Assembly (NCBI RefSeq): GCF_046000175.1
Contig: NZ_JBEOMB010000016.1
Location: forward strand, 21,371-85,370
Source of the DNA: Rhodoplanes sp046000175
Lineage (GTDB): Bacteria; Pseudomonadota; Alphaproteobacteria; Rhizobiales; Xanthobacteraceae
DNA length: 64,000 nucleotides
Direction of reading: 5' to 3'
Positions 34,180 through 46,765 of this stretch are shown piece after piece. Positions within the stretch are counted from its first letter, which is position 1. Each line of letters opens with the position of its first letter. The notes under the pieces were generated by a model. It was not told the DNA's origin, searched no databases, and saw nothing but the letters and a program-made list of their open reading frames with translations. The position numbers and the translations under genes are program-made.

Positions 34180-34545
34180 ATGCTGAAATTCACCAAGGAC
34201 CACGAGTGGCTGCGGCTCGACGGCGACGTCGCCGTCGTCGGTATCACGGACCACGCCCAGGAGCAGCTCGGCGACCTCGTCTTCGTCGAGCTGCCGGGCG
34301 TCGGCGCCAGCTTCGACCAGGGCGCCGCGGCGGCCGTGGTCGAGTCGGTGAAGGCGGCCTCGGACATCTACGCGCCAGTCGCCGGCAAGGTGACCGCCGT
34401 GAACGAGGCCGTGGTCGCCGAGCCGGGCCTGGTCAACACCGACCCGGCCGGTCAGGGCTGGCTGTTCAAGATGACGATCGCCGACAAGGGCCAGCTCGAC
34501 GGGCTCTTGGACGAAGCCGGCTACCAGGCGCTGATCGCGGGGTGA
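34180..34545 (+). CDS. gcvH: Glycine cleavage system H protein
   Basis: 121 residues, canonical length. It carries the lipoyl group that shuttles the aminomethyl moiety between the P, T and L proteins. Lipoylated lysine is K58 in VVESVKAASDIYAPV; other signatures are FTKDHEWLRLDGDVAVVGIT and VELPGVG. It starts 16 bp after yciB and may be co-transcribed with it. No gcvT or gcvP is in the window, so it is a detached gcvH. Orphan H proteins can also serve lipoate relay, but that is not shown here. Confidence 0.95.
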   Translation: MLKFTKDHEWLRLDGDVAVVGITDHAQEQLGDLVFVELPGVGASFDQGAAAAVVESVKAASDIYAPVAGKVTAVNEAVVAEPGLVNTDPAGQGWLFKMTIADKGQLDGLLDEAGYQALIAG

Positions 34546-34557
34546 CTCGCAGCGGCC

Positions 34558-34734
34558 GTGTGCCCCGGACAAGGCGCAGCAGGCCGCAGGCCTGATGTGC
34601 CGCAGAGCCGGGGCCCAGGGGCGGCACGACGAGCCTCGCAGGCGTGCGAAGCCCCGGAATGCGAGCCCCTGCATGCGACGCCCTGGGTCCCGGCTCGCGG
34701 CACATCGCTTCGCGCTGCACCGCGTCCGGGACCA
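34558..34734. repeat. Intergenic inverted-repeat element, family 4 (copy 4)
   Basis: gtgtgccccggacaaggcgc...gccggggcccaggggc paired with ccctgggtcccggc...gcgtccgggaccacg. It fills the gap between the convergent gcvH and ftsY genes. Confidence 0.8.
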
Positions 34735-34758
34735 CGAGGCTGCGGCGCCGAGGCCGAC

Positions 34759-35712
34759 CTACTCGATCCCGGCCACGGCCTTGGCAAAATCCTTCGCCTC
34801 GAAGGGCGACAGGTCGTCGACGCCCTCGCCGACGCCGATGAAATGGATCGGCAGGGCGTGCTTGGCCGCGACCGCCACCAGGATGCCGCCCCGCGCCGTG
34901 CCGTCGAGCTTGGTCATCACGAGGCCGGTGACGCCCGCCGTGCGGGCGAACACGTCGACCTGCGACAGCGCGTTCTGCCCGACCGTCGCGTCGAGGACGA
35001 GCAGCACGGCGTGCGGCGCCGTGGCGTCGACCTTGCGCATCACCCGGACGATCTTCTCGAGCTCGCCCATCAGCGTCGACTTGTTCTGCAGGCGGCCGGC
35101 CGTGTCGACGATCAGCACGTCGGCGTCCTGGCTGCGGGCCGTCTCCAGCGCCTCGTAGGCGAGGCTCGCGGCGTCGCCGCCCTGGGTGCCGGCGATCACC
35201 GGGCTCCTGGTGCGGGTGCCCCAGATCTTGATCTGCTCGATGGCGGCGGCCCGGAACGTGTCGCCGGCCGCCAGCACGACCTTGCGGCCTTCCGCGGTGA
35301 GCCGCGCCGCGAGCTTGCCGATCGTCGTCGTCTTGCCCGAGCCGTTGACCCCGACCACCAGCACGACGAACGGCTTCTTGGCCGGATCGATCACCAAGGG
35401 CTTGGCGACCGGCGCCAGGATCGTCTCGACCTCGGCGGCCAGGATCGCCTTCACCTCCTCGGGCGTGACCTGCTTGTCGTAGCGCCCCTCGCCGACCTTG
35501 CCGGCGATGGCGATCGCCGTCTCCATGCCGAGATCGGCACGGATCAGCGCCTCCTCCAGCTCCTCGACCACGGCGTGGTCGAGCTTGCGCTTGGTGACCA
35601 GATCGGCGATCGCCCCGCCGATCGAGGCCGAGGTGCGCTTGAGGCCGCCGGAGAGGCGGCGCCACCACTGTCCCGGGGCGGTATTCTCGGTGTCTTCGGT
35701 GCTTTCGGTCAT
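34759..35712 (-). CDS. ftsY: Signal recognition particle receptor FtsY
   Basis: 317 residues from the ATG at 35712 (MTESTEDTENTAPGQWWRRL). The NG core includes LDHAVVEELEEALIRADLGM, P-loop GVNGSGKTTTIGK, AAGDTFRAAAIEQ, DTAGRLQNKSTLM, TKLDGTARGG and FIGVGEGVDDLSPF. There is almost no acidic A-domain, as usual in alphaproteobacteria. Partner of Ffh (9441-11096) in co-translational targeting. It is divergent from the pseudouridine synthase with only 27 bp between starts, so the promoters must overlap coding or 5' sequence. Confidence 0.95.
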   Translation of the reverse strand: MTESTEDTENTAPGQWWRRLSGGLKRTSASIGGAIADLVTKRKLDHAVVEELEEALIRADLGMETAIAIAGKVGEGRYDKQVTPEEVKAILAAEVETILAPVAKPLVIDPAKKPFVVLVVGVNGSGKTTTIGKLAARLTAEGRKVVLAAGDTFRAAAIEQIKIWGTRTRSPVIAGTQGGDAASLAYEALETARSQDADVLIVDTAGRLQNKSTLMGELEKIVRVMRKVDATAPHAVLLVLDATVGQNALSQVDVFARTAGVTGLVMTKLDGTARGGILVAVAAKHALPIHFIGVGEGVDDLSPFEAKDFAKAVAGIE

Positions 35713-35739
35713 GTCGGCAGCCGTGATAGCGCTTTCGCC

Positions 35740-36468
35740 ATGACACAGGAAGAGATGCTTGCGCGCGTCCTCCACCGGGACGGGCTGATGATCGTGATCG
35801 ACAAGCCGGCCGGCCTGCCCGTCCACAAGGGGCCGAAGGGCGGCGAGTGCCTGGAGGCGTCGTTCGACGCGCTGCGCTTCGGCCTGCCGCGCGCCCCCGC
35901 GCTCGCCCACCGGCTCGACCGCGAGACCTCGGGCTGCCTGGTGCTCGGCCGCCACCGCAAGGCGCTCGCCCATCTGGGCCTCCTGTTCAAGCACGGCGAG
36001 GTGAAGAAGACCTACTGGGCCGTGGTCGAGGGCGGCCCGGAGCAGGACGAGGGCACCATCGACCTCCCGCTCGGCCGGCTCGACGAGACCCGCGGCTGGT
36101 GGATGAAGCCGGACCCGAACGGCCTGCCTTCGGTCTCGACCTGGCGGGTGCTGGGGCGCGGGGCCACGCCGGGCGCGCCGGCGGCGCCGCTCACCTGGCT
36201 CGCCCTGTCGCCGCTGACCGGCCGGACCCACCAGCTCCGCGTGCACTGCGCGGCGCGAGGCTTCCCGATCCTCGGCGACAACATCTACGGCCGCGGCCCA
36301 CGCTTCGGCGGCCCCGGCCTGCACCTGCACGCCCGCGAGATCGTGGTGCCGCTGTCCAAGTCGAAGCCGCCCGTGCGGGTCACCGCCCCGGTGCCGCCCC
36401 ACCTCGCCGCGGCCCTGACGGCCTGCGGCTGGCGCGGCGAAGCGGCGGCGCCCGACGCTCAGCCCTGA
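35740..36468 (+). CDS. RluA-family RNA pseudouridine synthase
   Basis: 242 residues from the ATG at 35740. Catalytic aspartate D60 in AHRLDRETSGCLVLGR, plus IVIDKPAGLPVHKGPKGG and LSPLTGRTHQLRVHCAARGF then PILGDNIYG, are diagnostic of the RluA/RluC/RluD branch. No S4 domain is present, so it resembles the short RluA or TruC type. The modified site in rRNA or tRNA cannot be told. The 3' end overlaps xdhC by 10 bp tail-to-tail. Confidence 0.92.
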   Translation: MTQEEMLARVLHRDGLMIVIDKPAGLPVHKGPKGGECLEASFDALRFGLPRAPALAHRLDRETSGCLVLGRHRKALAHLGLLFKHGEVKKTYWAVVEGGPEQDEGTIDLPLGRLDETRGWWMKPDPNGLPSVSTWRVLGRGATPGAPAAPLTWLALSPLTGRTHQLRVHCAARGFPILGDNIYGRGPRFGGPGLHLHAREIVVPLSKSKPPVRVTAPVPPHLAAALTACGWRGEAAAPDAQP

Positions 36469-37460
36469 GCGGCCGCGCGGCCGACGGGACGTCGCGGCAC
36501 GGCGCCGAGCTTTTCGCGGGCGACGAGAAGCTGCGCCGCGACCGAGGCGGCGATGACCGCCGGCGTCTTGCCGCCGATCTCCGGCAGGCCGATCGGGCAG
36601 ACGAGGCGGGCGATCGCCGCTTCGTTCAGGCCGAGGGCGCGGGCCTGGGAGGCGAAGCGGGCCCGCTTGGTCGCCGAGCCGATCATGCCGACCAGATCGA
36701 ACTTGTCGAGCGACAGCGCCCGGGCCGCGACCGCGTAGTCGAGGGCGTGGGCGTGCGTCATCACCAGGACGAGCGCGCCTGCGGGGGCGCCGTCGACCTC
36801 GCGGTCGGGCGTCTCGCTGTGCACCGCGACGACGTTCGCCGGCAGGTGACTCGGAAAGGCCTCCGGCCGGCTGTCGATCCAGCGCACCGCGAAGGGCAGC
36901 GGCGCCAGCGCCAGCACCAGGGCGCGGCCGACATGGCCGGCGCCGAACAACAGCACCGGCGTGAGCTCGTCGCCGAATTCTTCCACGAACGGAGCGCCGG
37001 ATTCCGGACGGCCCGGCTTCTGATCAGAGGCGGCCGAGGTCGGCGCCGACACGATCTCGCGTCTAACGCGTCCATCGTCGCCGAGCCGGGCGATCGCCGT
37101 GAACGGCCCGCCGCGCTCCGCCGCCGCCAGAGCCGCGATCGTCTCCTGATCACGTCGGTCGAAGATCTCGGTGAGCATGGTCACGACCCCGCCGCAGCAC
37201 TGGGCGAGATCGGGACCGAGCGTCCAGGTGCGGAATCGCGCCCGCGCCGCATCGGGCCTCGCCAGCGCCGCCGTGGTCTCGGCCAGGACCTCGTATTCGA
37301 GCCGGCCGCCGCCGATCGTGCCCCAGAACCCGCCGTCCGGCCGCGCGACCAGGCGCGCCCCGGCCTCGCGTGGCGACGAGCCGGCGACGCGCACGACGCT
37401 GACCAGCGCGGCACGGCCGTGCTGCGCGATCGTCTCGGCGATGCGGGCGAAGACCGTCAT
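36459..37460 (-). CDS. xdhC: Xanthine dehydrogenase accessory protein XdhC
   Basis: 333 residues. It binds molybdenum cofactor, assists its sulfuration and inserts it into XdhB. The N-terminal XdhC/CoxI part has RVAGSSPREAGARLVARPDG, WGTIGGGRLEYEVL and LAQCCGGVVTMLTEIF. The C-terminal Rossmann part has LLFGAGHVGRALVLALAPLP, VMTHAHALDYAVAARAL, VGMIGSATKRARF and PIGLPEIGGKTPAVIAASVA. It lies 18 bp after xdhB, in the usual xdhA-xdhB-xdhC order. Confidence 0.93.
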   Translation of the reverse strand: MTVFARIAETIAQHGRAALVSVVRVAGSSPREAGARLVARPDGGFWGTIGGGRLEYEVLAETTAALARPDAARARFRTWTLGPDLAQCCGGVVTMLTEIFDRRDQETIAALAAAERGGPFTAIARLGDDGRVRREIVSAPTSAASDQKPGRPESGAPFVEEFGDELTPVLLFGAGHVGRALVLALAPLPFAVRWIDSRPEAFPSHLPANVVAVHSETPDREVDGAPAGALVLVMTHAHALDYAVAARALSLDKFDLVGMIGSATKRARFASQARALGLNEAAIARLVCPIGLPEIGGKTPAVIAASVAAQLLVAREKLGAVPRRPVGRAAAQG

Positions 37461-37478
37461 CGAGGCTCCGCGACCCGA

Positions 37479-41352
<3,874 letters not shown>

Positions 41353-41765
41353 GACTCCTCCGGGAAGCCACGAATCATACGAGATCGAAACTCGCTTCGG
41401 TAGCGGCGAGTTTACGCAGCCGCCGCCCAGCCTGCGGGCAGGATGCGGAGGCCAGAAAGGTGAACATGCAAAGGCGGGCGTTGATCCCTCTCCCCGCGCG
41501 GGGAGAGGGTGGCTTGCCTCGAAGAGGCGAGTCGGGTGAGGGGGCGCCTCCGCAAAGCTCGGACTCGCGGCGACGCCCCTCACCCGGTATCCGCGCTTTG
41601 CGCGCGGACACCGACCTTTCCCCGCATGCGGGGAGAGGTCGGACGCGCCTCGCGAAGACAGTCCCGCCGTTGCGCCGGGATCCGGATCGGGGTAAGCCTC
41701 GCGACCGGTCCCGCGCGGCCGCCCGATCCCTCCGGCCGCGGCCTTTCCCGCATCCGGAGCGTCCC
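41353..41765. other. Gene-free divergent region between xdhA and hydantoinase
   Basis: 413 bp. A family-1 inverted repeat (41486-41640) occupies the middle. The promoters for the two divergent genes must lie on either side of it. No clear operator was seen. Confidence 0.45.
41486..41640. repeat. Intergenic inverted-repeat element, family 1 (copy 2)
   Basis: Starts with the perfect 24-bp palindrome at 41486-41509 (CCCTCTCCCCGC / GCGGGGAGAGGG) and ends with CCCCGCATGCGGGGAGAGG. Shares its core with 5403-5519. Confidence 0.88.
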
Positions 41766-43178
41766 ATGTCCGACTACGATCTTTCCATCCGCGGCGGCAC
41801 CGTCGTGACGGCGAGCGACACGGTGCGGGCCGATGTCGGCATCCGCGGCGGCCGCATCGTCGCGGTCGCCGAGCGGATCGAGGGCGCGGCGCGCGAGATC
41901 GACGCGTCCGGCCTCCTCGTCATGCCGGGCGGCATCGACAGCCACGTCCACCTCGCCCAGCCGACCTTCGGCGGGCCGAAGATGTCGGACGACTTCTTGA
42001 CCGGCACCCGCGCCGCGATCGCCGGCGGCACCACCACGGTGCTGCCCTTCGCCATGCAGCCGCGCGGGGCGGGGCTGCGCGCCGTCGTCCAGGAGTATCA
42101 CCAGGAGGCCGACGGCAAGGCGTATTGCGACTACGGCTTCCACCTGATCATCACCAATCCGAGCCCCAGCGTGCTCGGCCAGGAGCTGCCGGCGCTGGTC
42201 GGCGACGGCTACACCTCGTTCAAGGTGTTCATGACCTACGACGACATGGTCCTGAACGACCGCGAGCTGTTGGAGGTGTTCGAGTGCGCGCGCGGCTGCC
42301 GGGCGCTGGTGATGGTGCACGCCGAGGGCTACGACGCCATCAAGTTCATGACCGAGCGGCTGGAGCGGGCCGGCAAGACGGCGCCCTATTATCACGGCGT
42401 GTCGCGGCCCGAGATCGTCGAGCGCGAGGCGGCGCACCGCGCGATCAGCCACGCCGAGCTGACCGACGTGCCGATCATGATCGTCCACGTCTCCGGCCGC
42501 GAGGCGATGGAGCAGATCCGCTGGGCCCAGAGCCGCGGCATGAAGGTCTACGGCGAGACCTGCCCGCAATACATCGCGCTGACGGCCGACGACATGAAGG
42601 GCCTCAACATGGACGAGAGCGGCGGCAAGTATGTCTGCTCGCCGCCGCCGCGCGATCATGCCAGCCAGGAGGCGATCTGGCAGGGCCTGCAGGCCGGCGT
42701 GTTCCAGACCTTCTCGTCCGACCACTGCCCGTTCATGGACGGCGTCGACGGCAAGCGCAGCCCGAAGGCCAAGACCTCGTTCAAGTGGGTGCCGAACGGC
42801 ATCCCGGGCGTCGAGACCCGCATGGCGGTGCTGTGGGGCCTCGGCGTCGACAAGGGCCGCATCGGCCTGAACGAGTTCGTCGCGCTGACCTCGACCAACC
42901 ACGCCAAGATGTACGGGCTCTATCCCAAGAAGGGCTCGATCGCGCCCGGCTTCGACGCCGACCTCGTGCTGTGGGATCCGAACCGCAAGGAGACGATCCG
43001 CCAGGAGCTGATGCACGGCGCCTGCGACTACACGCCCTACGAGGGACTCGCGGTGACGGGCTGGCCCGTGATGACGATCCTCAAGGGCAAGCCGGTGTGC
43101 GAGGACGGCAAGATCCTCGGGCAGCCCGGCGACGGCGCGTTCCTGAAGCGCGGGATCTCTCCGTTCGCGTCGAAGTGA
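41766..43178 (+). CDS. hydA: Dihydropyrimidinase / D-hydantoinase
   Basis: 470 residues from the ATG at 41766. A zinc amidohydrolase that opens dihydrouracil or 5-substituted hydantoins to N-carbamoyl amino acids. Metal ligands are H60 and H62 in GIDSHVHLAQPTFGG, the carboxylated lysine K153 in YTSFKVFMTYDD, and later VMVHAEG, IVHVSGREA and FSSDHCPF. The tail GSIAPGFDADLVLWDP is typical of the family. It points away from xdhABC and toward ureG. With urease it suggests a nucleobase nitrogen-salvage locus, though the physiological substrate is not proven. Confidence 0.93.
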   Translation: MSDYDLSIRGGTVVTASDTVRADVGIRGGRIVAVAERIEGAAREIDASGLLVMPGGIDSHVHLAQPTFGGPKMSDDFLTGTRAAIAGGTTTVLPFAMQPRGAGLRAVVQEYHQEADGKAYCDYGFHLIITNPSPSVLGQELPALVGDGYTSFKVFMTYDDMVLNDRELLEVFECARGCRALVMVHAEGYDAIKFMTERLERAGKTAPYYHGVSRPEIVEREAAHRAISHAELTDVPIMIVHVSGREAMEQIRWAQSRGMKVYGETCPQYIALTADDMKGLNMDESGGKYVCSPPPRDHASQEAIWQGLQAGVFQTFSSDHCPFMDGVDGKRSPKAKTSFKWVPNGIPGVETRMAVLWGLGVDKGRIGLNEFVALTSTNHAKMYGLYPKKGSIAPGFDADLVLWDPNRKETIRQELMHGACDYTPYEGLAVTGWPVMTILKGKPVCEDGKILGQPGDGAFLKRGISPFASK

Positions 43179-43223
43179 TGCTCGTCATTCCGGGGCGTGG
43201 AGGCGAGCCTGCCTCCCGCCTCG

Positions 43224-43312
43224 TCATGCCCGGCCTTGTGCCGGGCATCCACGCCTTCTCTTCGCGTCGGGACAGAAAGACGTGGATGGCCGGGACGAGC
43301 CCGGCCATGACG
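43224..43312. repeat. Intergenic inverted-repeat element, family 5 (copy 1)
   Basis: gtcatgcccggccttgtgccgggcatccacg... paired with ...tggatggccgggacgagcccggccatgac. Between the convergent hydantoinase and ureG genes. Copy 2 is at 49386-49474. Confidence 0.85.
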
Positions 43313-43328
43313 GCGCTGTTTTTCCGGG

Positions 43329-43943
<615 letters not shown>

Positions 43944-43980
43944 GTGAGTGTCCTTCTTCGCTCGATGTGATCAACAACCA

Positions 43981-44081
43981 GTCATTCCGGGGCGCGGCGG
44001 CAGGCCGCGAGCCCGGAATCCATAACCCTGGTGCGTGCGTATGGATTCCGAGCCCGCTGCTTCGCAGCGTCCCGGAATGAC
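43981..44081. repeat. Intergenic inverted-repeat element, family 2 (copy 2)
   Basis: gtcattccggggcgcggcgg at one end, gcagcgtcccggaatgac at the other, inner cggaatccat/atggattccg. It lies inside the ureF-ureG spacer of an apparent operon. Confidence 0.85.
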
Positions 44082-44100
44082 GACGAATGGAGTGCCCCTC

Positions 44101-44802
44101 TCACGACCGGAACAGCCGCGTGTACTGGGTCTCGTGCCGCATCGAGGCGATGTCGGCCCGGAACGCGGCGCTGCCGATGGCATCGAGCGGCGTCGCGGCG
44201 GCGCGCGCGCAGGTCTCGACGGCGAGCGGCTCCAGGGCGGCGAGCACGCGCTGGCCGTCGGTCTGGCCGAGCGGCACGAGTCGAACGCCGGCCGAGATCA
44301 GGTTCGCCACCAGGGCATGCACGAAGGCGTGCAGCGCCGGCTCGCGCGGAATTCCGTGACCGGCCGTCGCGACCGCGACGGCCACCGGATAGGCGACGTG
44401 GTTCTGCGGTCCGAGCGGCAGGCGGTCGAACGCCGCGCAATGCCAAGCCGAGCGGATCGCCTCGACGAAGGCTTTCCCTTGCGTCGTCGTCTCCAGATAG
44501 CGCTCGCGCGACGGCACGAGCGCCAGCGCCAGCGCGGCCGTCTCGGCGAGCGCCGTAGCGTCATCGCACGCGGCGGCGCGATGCGCATGGGCGAACAGCG
44601 CGGCGTCGCAGAACAGGCCGCCGTCGCGCAACAACACGGCGAGCCAGCGCCGCAGCGTGTCGGCGTCGCGGATGTCGCCCGCCTCGATGGCCCATTCGAG
44701 CCCGCTCGAATAGGCGAAGGCGCCGACCGGAAAGGACGGCGACATCCAGGCGAGCAGCCGCCACAGCGCCCCCGCCGACACGGTGTCGGCAGCGTCAGTC
44801 AT
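44101..44802 (-). CDS. ureF: Urease accessory protein UreF
   Basis: 233 residues from the ATG at 44802 (MTDAADTVSAGALWRLLAWM). Upstream in-frame codons are a Met/Thr-rich frame-shifted copy of the ureE His tail and are excluded. Helical UreF signatures: SPSFPVGAFAYSSGLEWAIE, NHVAYPVAVAVATAGHGIPR and SAGVRLVPLGQTDGQRVLAA, then RLFRS at the end. UreF recruits UreG to UreD on apo-urease. The start overlaps the end of ureE by 8 bp. Confidence 0.94.
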   Translation of the reverse strand: MTDAADTVSAGALWRLLAWMSPSFPVGAFAYSSGLEWAIEAGDIRDADTLRRWLAVLLRDGGLFCDAALFAHAHRAAACDDATALAETAALALALVPSRERYLETTTQGKAFVEAIRSAWHCAAFDRLPLGPQNHVAYPVAVAVATAGHGIPREPALHAFVHALVANLISAGVRLVPLGQTDGQRVLAALEPLAVETCARAAATPLDAIGSAAFRADIASMRHETQYTRLFRS

Positions 44803-45418
44803 GCGGATGGGGATGGCCGTGCCCGGGATGGTGCGCGTGGTCGTGATCATGACCATGATGGTCGTGGCCGTGCGCATGGTCCAGATCATGATGATCATGA
44901 TCGTGATCGTGGCGGGCGTGCCCATGCGCGTGCGCGTGCGCATGCCCATGCCCATGCCCATGCCCATGAGAATGACCATGCCCGCCGGGCGCGTAGGCGC
45001 CCGACTCCGGATCGAACGCCGCGTCGATCGGGGTGAGCGTCGCGCCGAGCCCGCGGAGCATGTCCTCCAGGACGTGGTCGCGGCGGATGCGCAGGCGATC
45101 GCCGACGATCTGCACCTCGGTGTGGCGGTTGCCGATGTGCCAGGCGAGCCGCGCCAGCGCGGCGGCGCTCGCCGCGGCCACCTCGATCAGCGCCTCCGGT
45201 CGCGCCGCGACCAGCACGACGCGCCCGTCCTCGAGCAGCAGGCCGTCACCGTGGAGCAGCCGCGTCGCCTCGGGCAGATCGAGCAGGAAGGCGGTGCCGG
45301 CCTCGCCCGTCATCGCCAACCGGCGGCGATGGCGATCATCGGCGTCGAGCAGGACGCGATCGACGACCGCCTCCGACGACGCCGTTCCGTGCGGGAGTAC
45401 TTTCGTGGCTCTCAACAT
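44795..45418 (-). CDS. ureE: Urease nickel metallochaperone UreE with long histidine tail
   Basis: 207 residues from the ATG at 45418 (MLRATKVLPHGTASSEAV), after GCGAGGATGGA; an upstream ATG at 45502 would add 28 Glu/Arg-rich residues. The N-terminal part (LDADDRHRRRLAMT) and the central metal-binding half (HIGNRHTEVQIVGDRLRIRR, DHVLEDMLRGLGA) are UreE. The C-terminal ~61 residues contain about 30 histidines in HG, HA and HD alternations, one of the larger UreE tails, expected to bind several nickel ions. The gene overlaps ureF. Confidence 0.93.
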   Translation of the reverse strand: MLRATKVLPHGTASSEAVVDRVLLDADDRHRRRLAMTGEAGTAFLLDLPEATRLLHGDGLLLEDGRVVLVAARPEALIEVAAASAAALARLAWHIGNRHTEVQIVGDRLRIRRDHVLEDMLRGLGATLTPIDAAFDPESGAYAPGGHGHSHGHGHGHGHAHAHAHGHARHDHDHDHHDLDHAHGHDHHGHDHDHAHHPGHGHPHPHD

Positions 45419-45653
45419 TCCATCCTCGCGTTCCGAGGCCTCACGTTCCGCGGTCTCGTGCTCCGCGATCTCGCGCTCGGCCGCTTTCGTACCACTTTTC
45501 ATACCAAAGCCGCCGGCCAGATCCGCGTTTTCGCCGGATCGCCCGTCGATTGGGCAGCGTGATAGCCTTTCTTGCGACGTCCGTGAGTTCTCGTCCGACG
45601 CCCCCGGCAGACGTTCCCTGTTTCCGCGCCACCCATAGCCATCGGGGAATGCC

Positions 45654-46664
45654 ATGAACAGCCTTCTCGACGCCACTGGTCTGTCCCGCCGCTCCGTCCT
45701 GGTCGGCACCGCGGCCACGGTCTTCGTCGGCTCGCGGGCTCGCGCCGCCGACTACACGTGGCGGCTCGGCCTCAGCCAGCCGGTCAACAGCCCCAACTTC
45801 ATCCGCCTGAAGGAGATGACCGACCGGGTCCGCACCGAGACGGGCGGACGGCTCGACATCTCCATGCATGGCGGCGGCGTGCTCGGGTCCGACACCAAGA
45901 TGCTCGCCATGCTGCAGAACGGCGAACTCGAGATGTACAACGCCGGCAACGTGCTCGGGCCCATCGTTCCGGTCACCGAGATGCCCGGCCTGCCGTTCAC
46001 GTTCAAGAGCCCCGCCGAGGTCTTCAAGGCGCTCGACGGCGATCTCGGCGACTACATCCGGGCCGAGCTCCTGGCCAAGGGCATCTACGCGTTCCGGTGG
46101 GGCGGCGACAACGGCTTCCATCACCTCACCACGAGCACCAAGCCGATCCGCACCGTCGATGATCTCGCCGGCATGACCATGCGCACCCCGGTGCAGGAGA
46201 TGACGGTCGACTTCTTCCAGGCGCTCGGCGCCGTGCCGAAGAAGTTCCCGCTCAGCCAGCTCTACCAGGTGCTGAAGGACAAGACCTGCGACGCGCAGAC
46301 CGACCCGCTGTTCCTGATCGTGCTGATGCGGCTCTACGAGGTGCAGACCTATCTGAGCCTCACCAACCACTGGTGGTCCGGCTTCACCTTCACGGCCAAC
46401 GCGGCCGCCTGGAGCAAGCTGCCCGACGACCTCAAGGCGGTGGTCGAGCGGAACGTGAGGATCAGCGCGCTCGCCCAGCGCCAAGACGTCGAAAAGGCGA
46501 CGGCCGAAGCGATCGGGATCCTTCAGGCCAAGGGAATGATCGTCAACCAGTGCGACGTCTCCGGCTTCAAGACGCCGCTCGGCACCTTCTATGCCAAGTG
46601 GAAGGGCGTCTACGGCACCAAGGCGTGGTCGCTGCTCGAGGCGCATGTCGGCAAGCTGACCTGA
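45654..46664 (+). CDS. TRAP transporter substrate-binding protein, DctP family (orphan)
   Basis: 336 residues. A Tat-like signal (GLSRRSVLVGTAATVFVGSR) exports the protein. The DctP-fold features include RLGLSQPVNSPNFIRLKEMT, ETGGRLDISMHGGGVLG, NGELEMYNAGNVLGP and MRTPVQEMTVDFFQALGAVP with the conserved ligand-carboxylate Arg. It normally works with DctQ/DctM membrane subunits, but none is present nearby, so it may use a distant permease or act as a sensor. Divergent from ureE (235-bp gap). A 19-bp tandem duplication covers its stop codon. Confidence 0.87.
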   Translation: MNSLLDATGLSRRSVLVGTAATVFVGSRARAADYTWRLGLSQPVNSPNFIRLKEMTDRVRTETGGRLDISMHGGGVLGSDTKMLAMLQNGELEMYNAGNVLGPIVPVTEMPGLPFTFKSPAEVFKALDGDLGDYIRAELLAKGIYAFRWGGDNGFHHLTTSTKPIRTVDDLAGMTMRTPVQEMTVDFFQALGAVPKKFPLSQLYQVLKDKTCDAQTDPLFLIVLMRLYEVQTYLSLTNHWWSGFTFTANAAAWSKLPDDLKAVVERNVRISALAQRQDVEKATAEAIGILQAKGMIVNQCDVSGFKTPLGTFYAKWKGVYGTKAWSLLEAHVGKLT

Positions 46665-46685
46665 GCTCGGCAAGCTGACCTGAGC
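46648..46685. repeat. 19-bp tandem duplication at a stop codon
   Basis: tcggcaagctgacctgagc occurs twice head to tail. The first copy includes the TGA of the DctP gene, and the second repeats it 19 bp later. Confidence 0.95.
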
Positions 46686-46727
46686 TGCCGCGTCGCGCGA
46701 GCCGGATTCCGCGACACGGCACCGCTC

Positions 46728-46758
46728 TCTCCCGTCCCGCACGGGCGGGACGGGGAGA
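46728..46758. terminator. Inverted repeat between convergent genes (possible bidirectional terminator)
   Basis: tctcccgtcccgc and gcgggacggggaga pair with one bulge around a 4-base loop. It is placed between the convergent DctP and UbiD genes. There is no T-tract, so only a possible terminator. Confidence 0.4.
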
Positions 46759-46765
46759 CGTCGGC

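Noticed and set aside
34546..34758. Riboswitch upstream of gcvH or terminator structure
   Set aside because: The region after gcvH is a family-4 inverted repeat shared with other loci, and the upstream side is the yciB gene, so no glycine riboswitch is supported.
41353..41583. xdhA extended N-terminus (to 41583)
   Set aside because: The added residues lie in an inverted-repeat element and do not resemble the XdhA ferredoxin domain. The ATG at 41352 has a good ribosome site.
44802..44979. Longer UreF start giving Met/Thr/Ile-rich repeats
   Set aside because: This stretch is the out-of-frame read of the ureE histidine tail; UreF homology starts at 44802.
45418..45718. Longer UreE start sites (45502 or beyond)
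   Set aside because: These add Glu/Arg-rich residues without homology, while the start at 45418 matches the UreE N-terminus and has a ribosome site.
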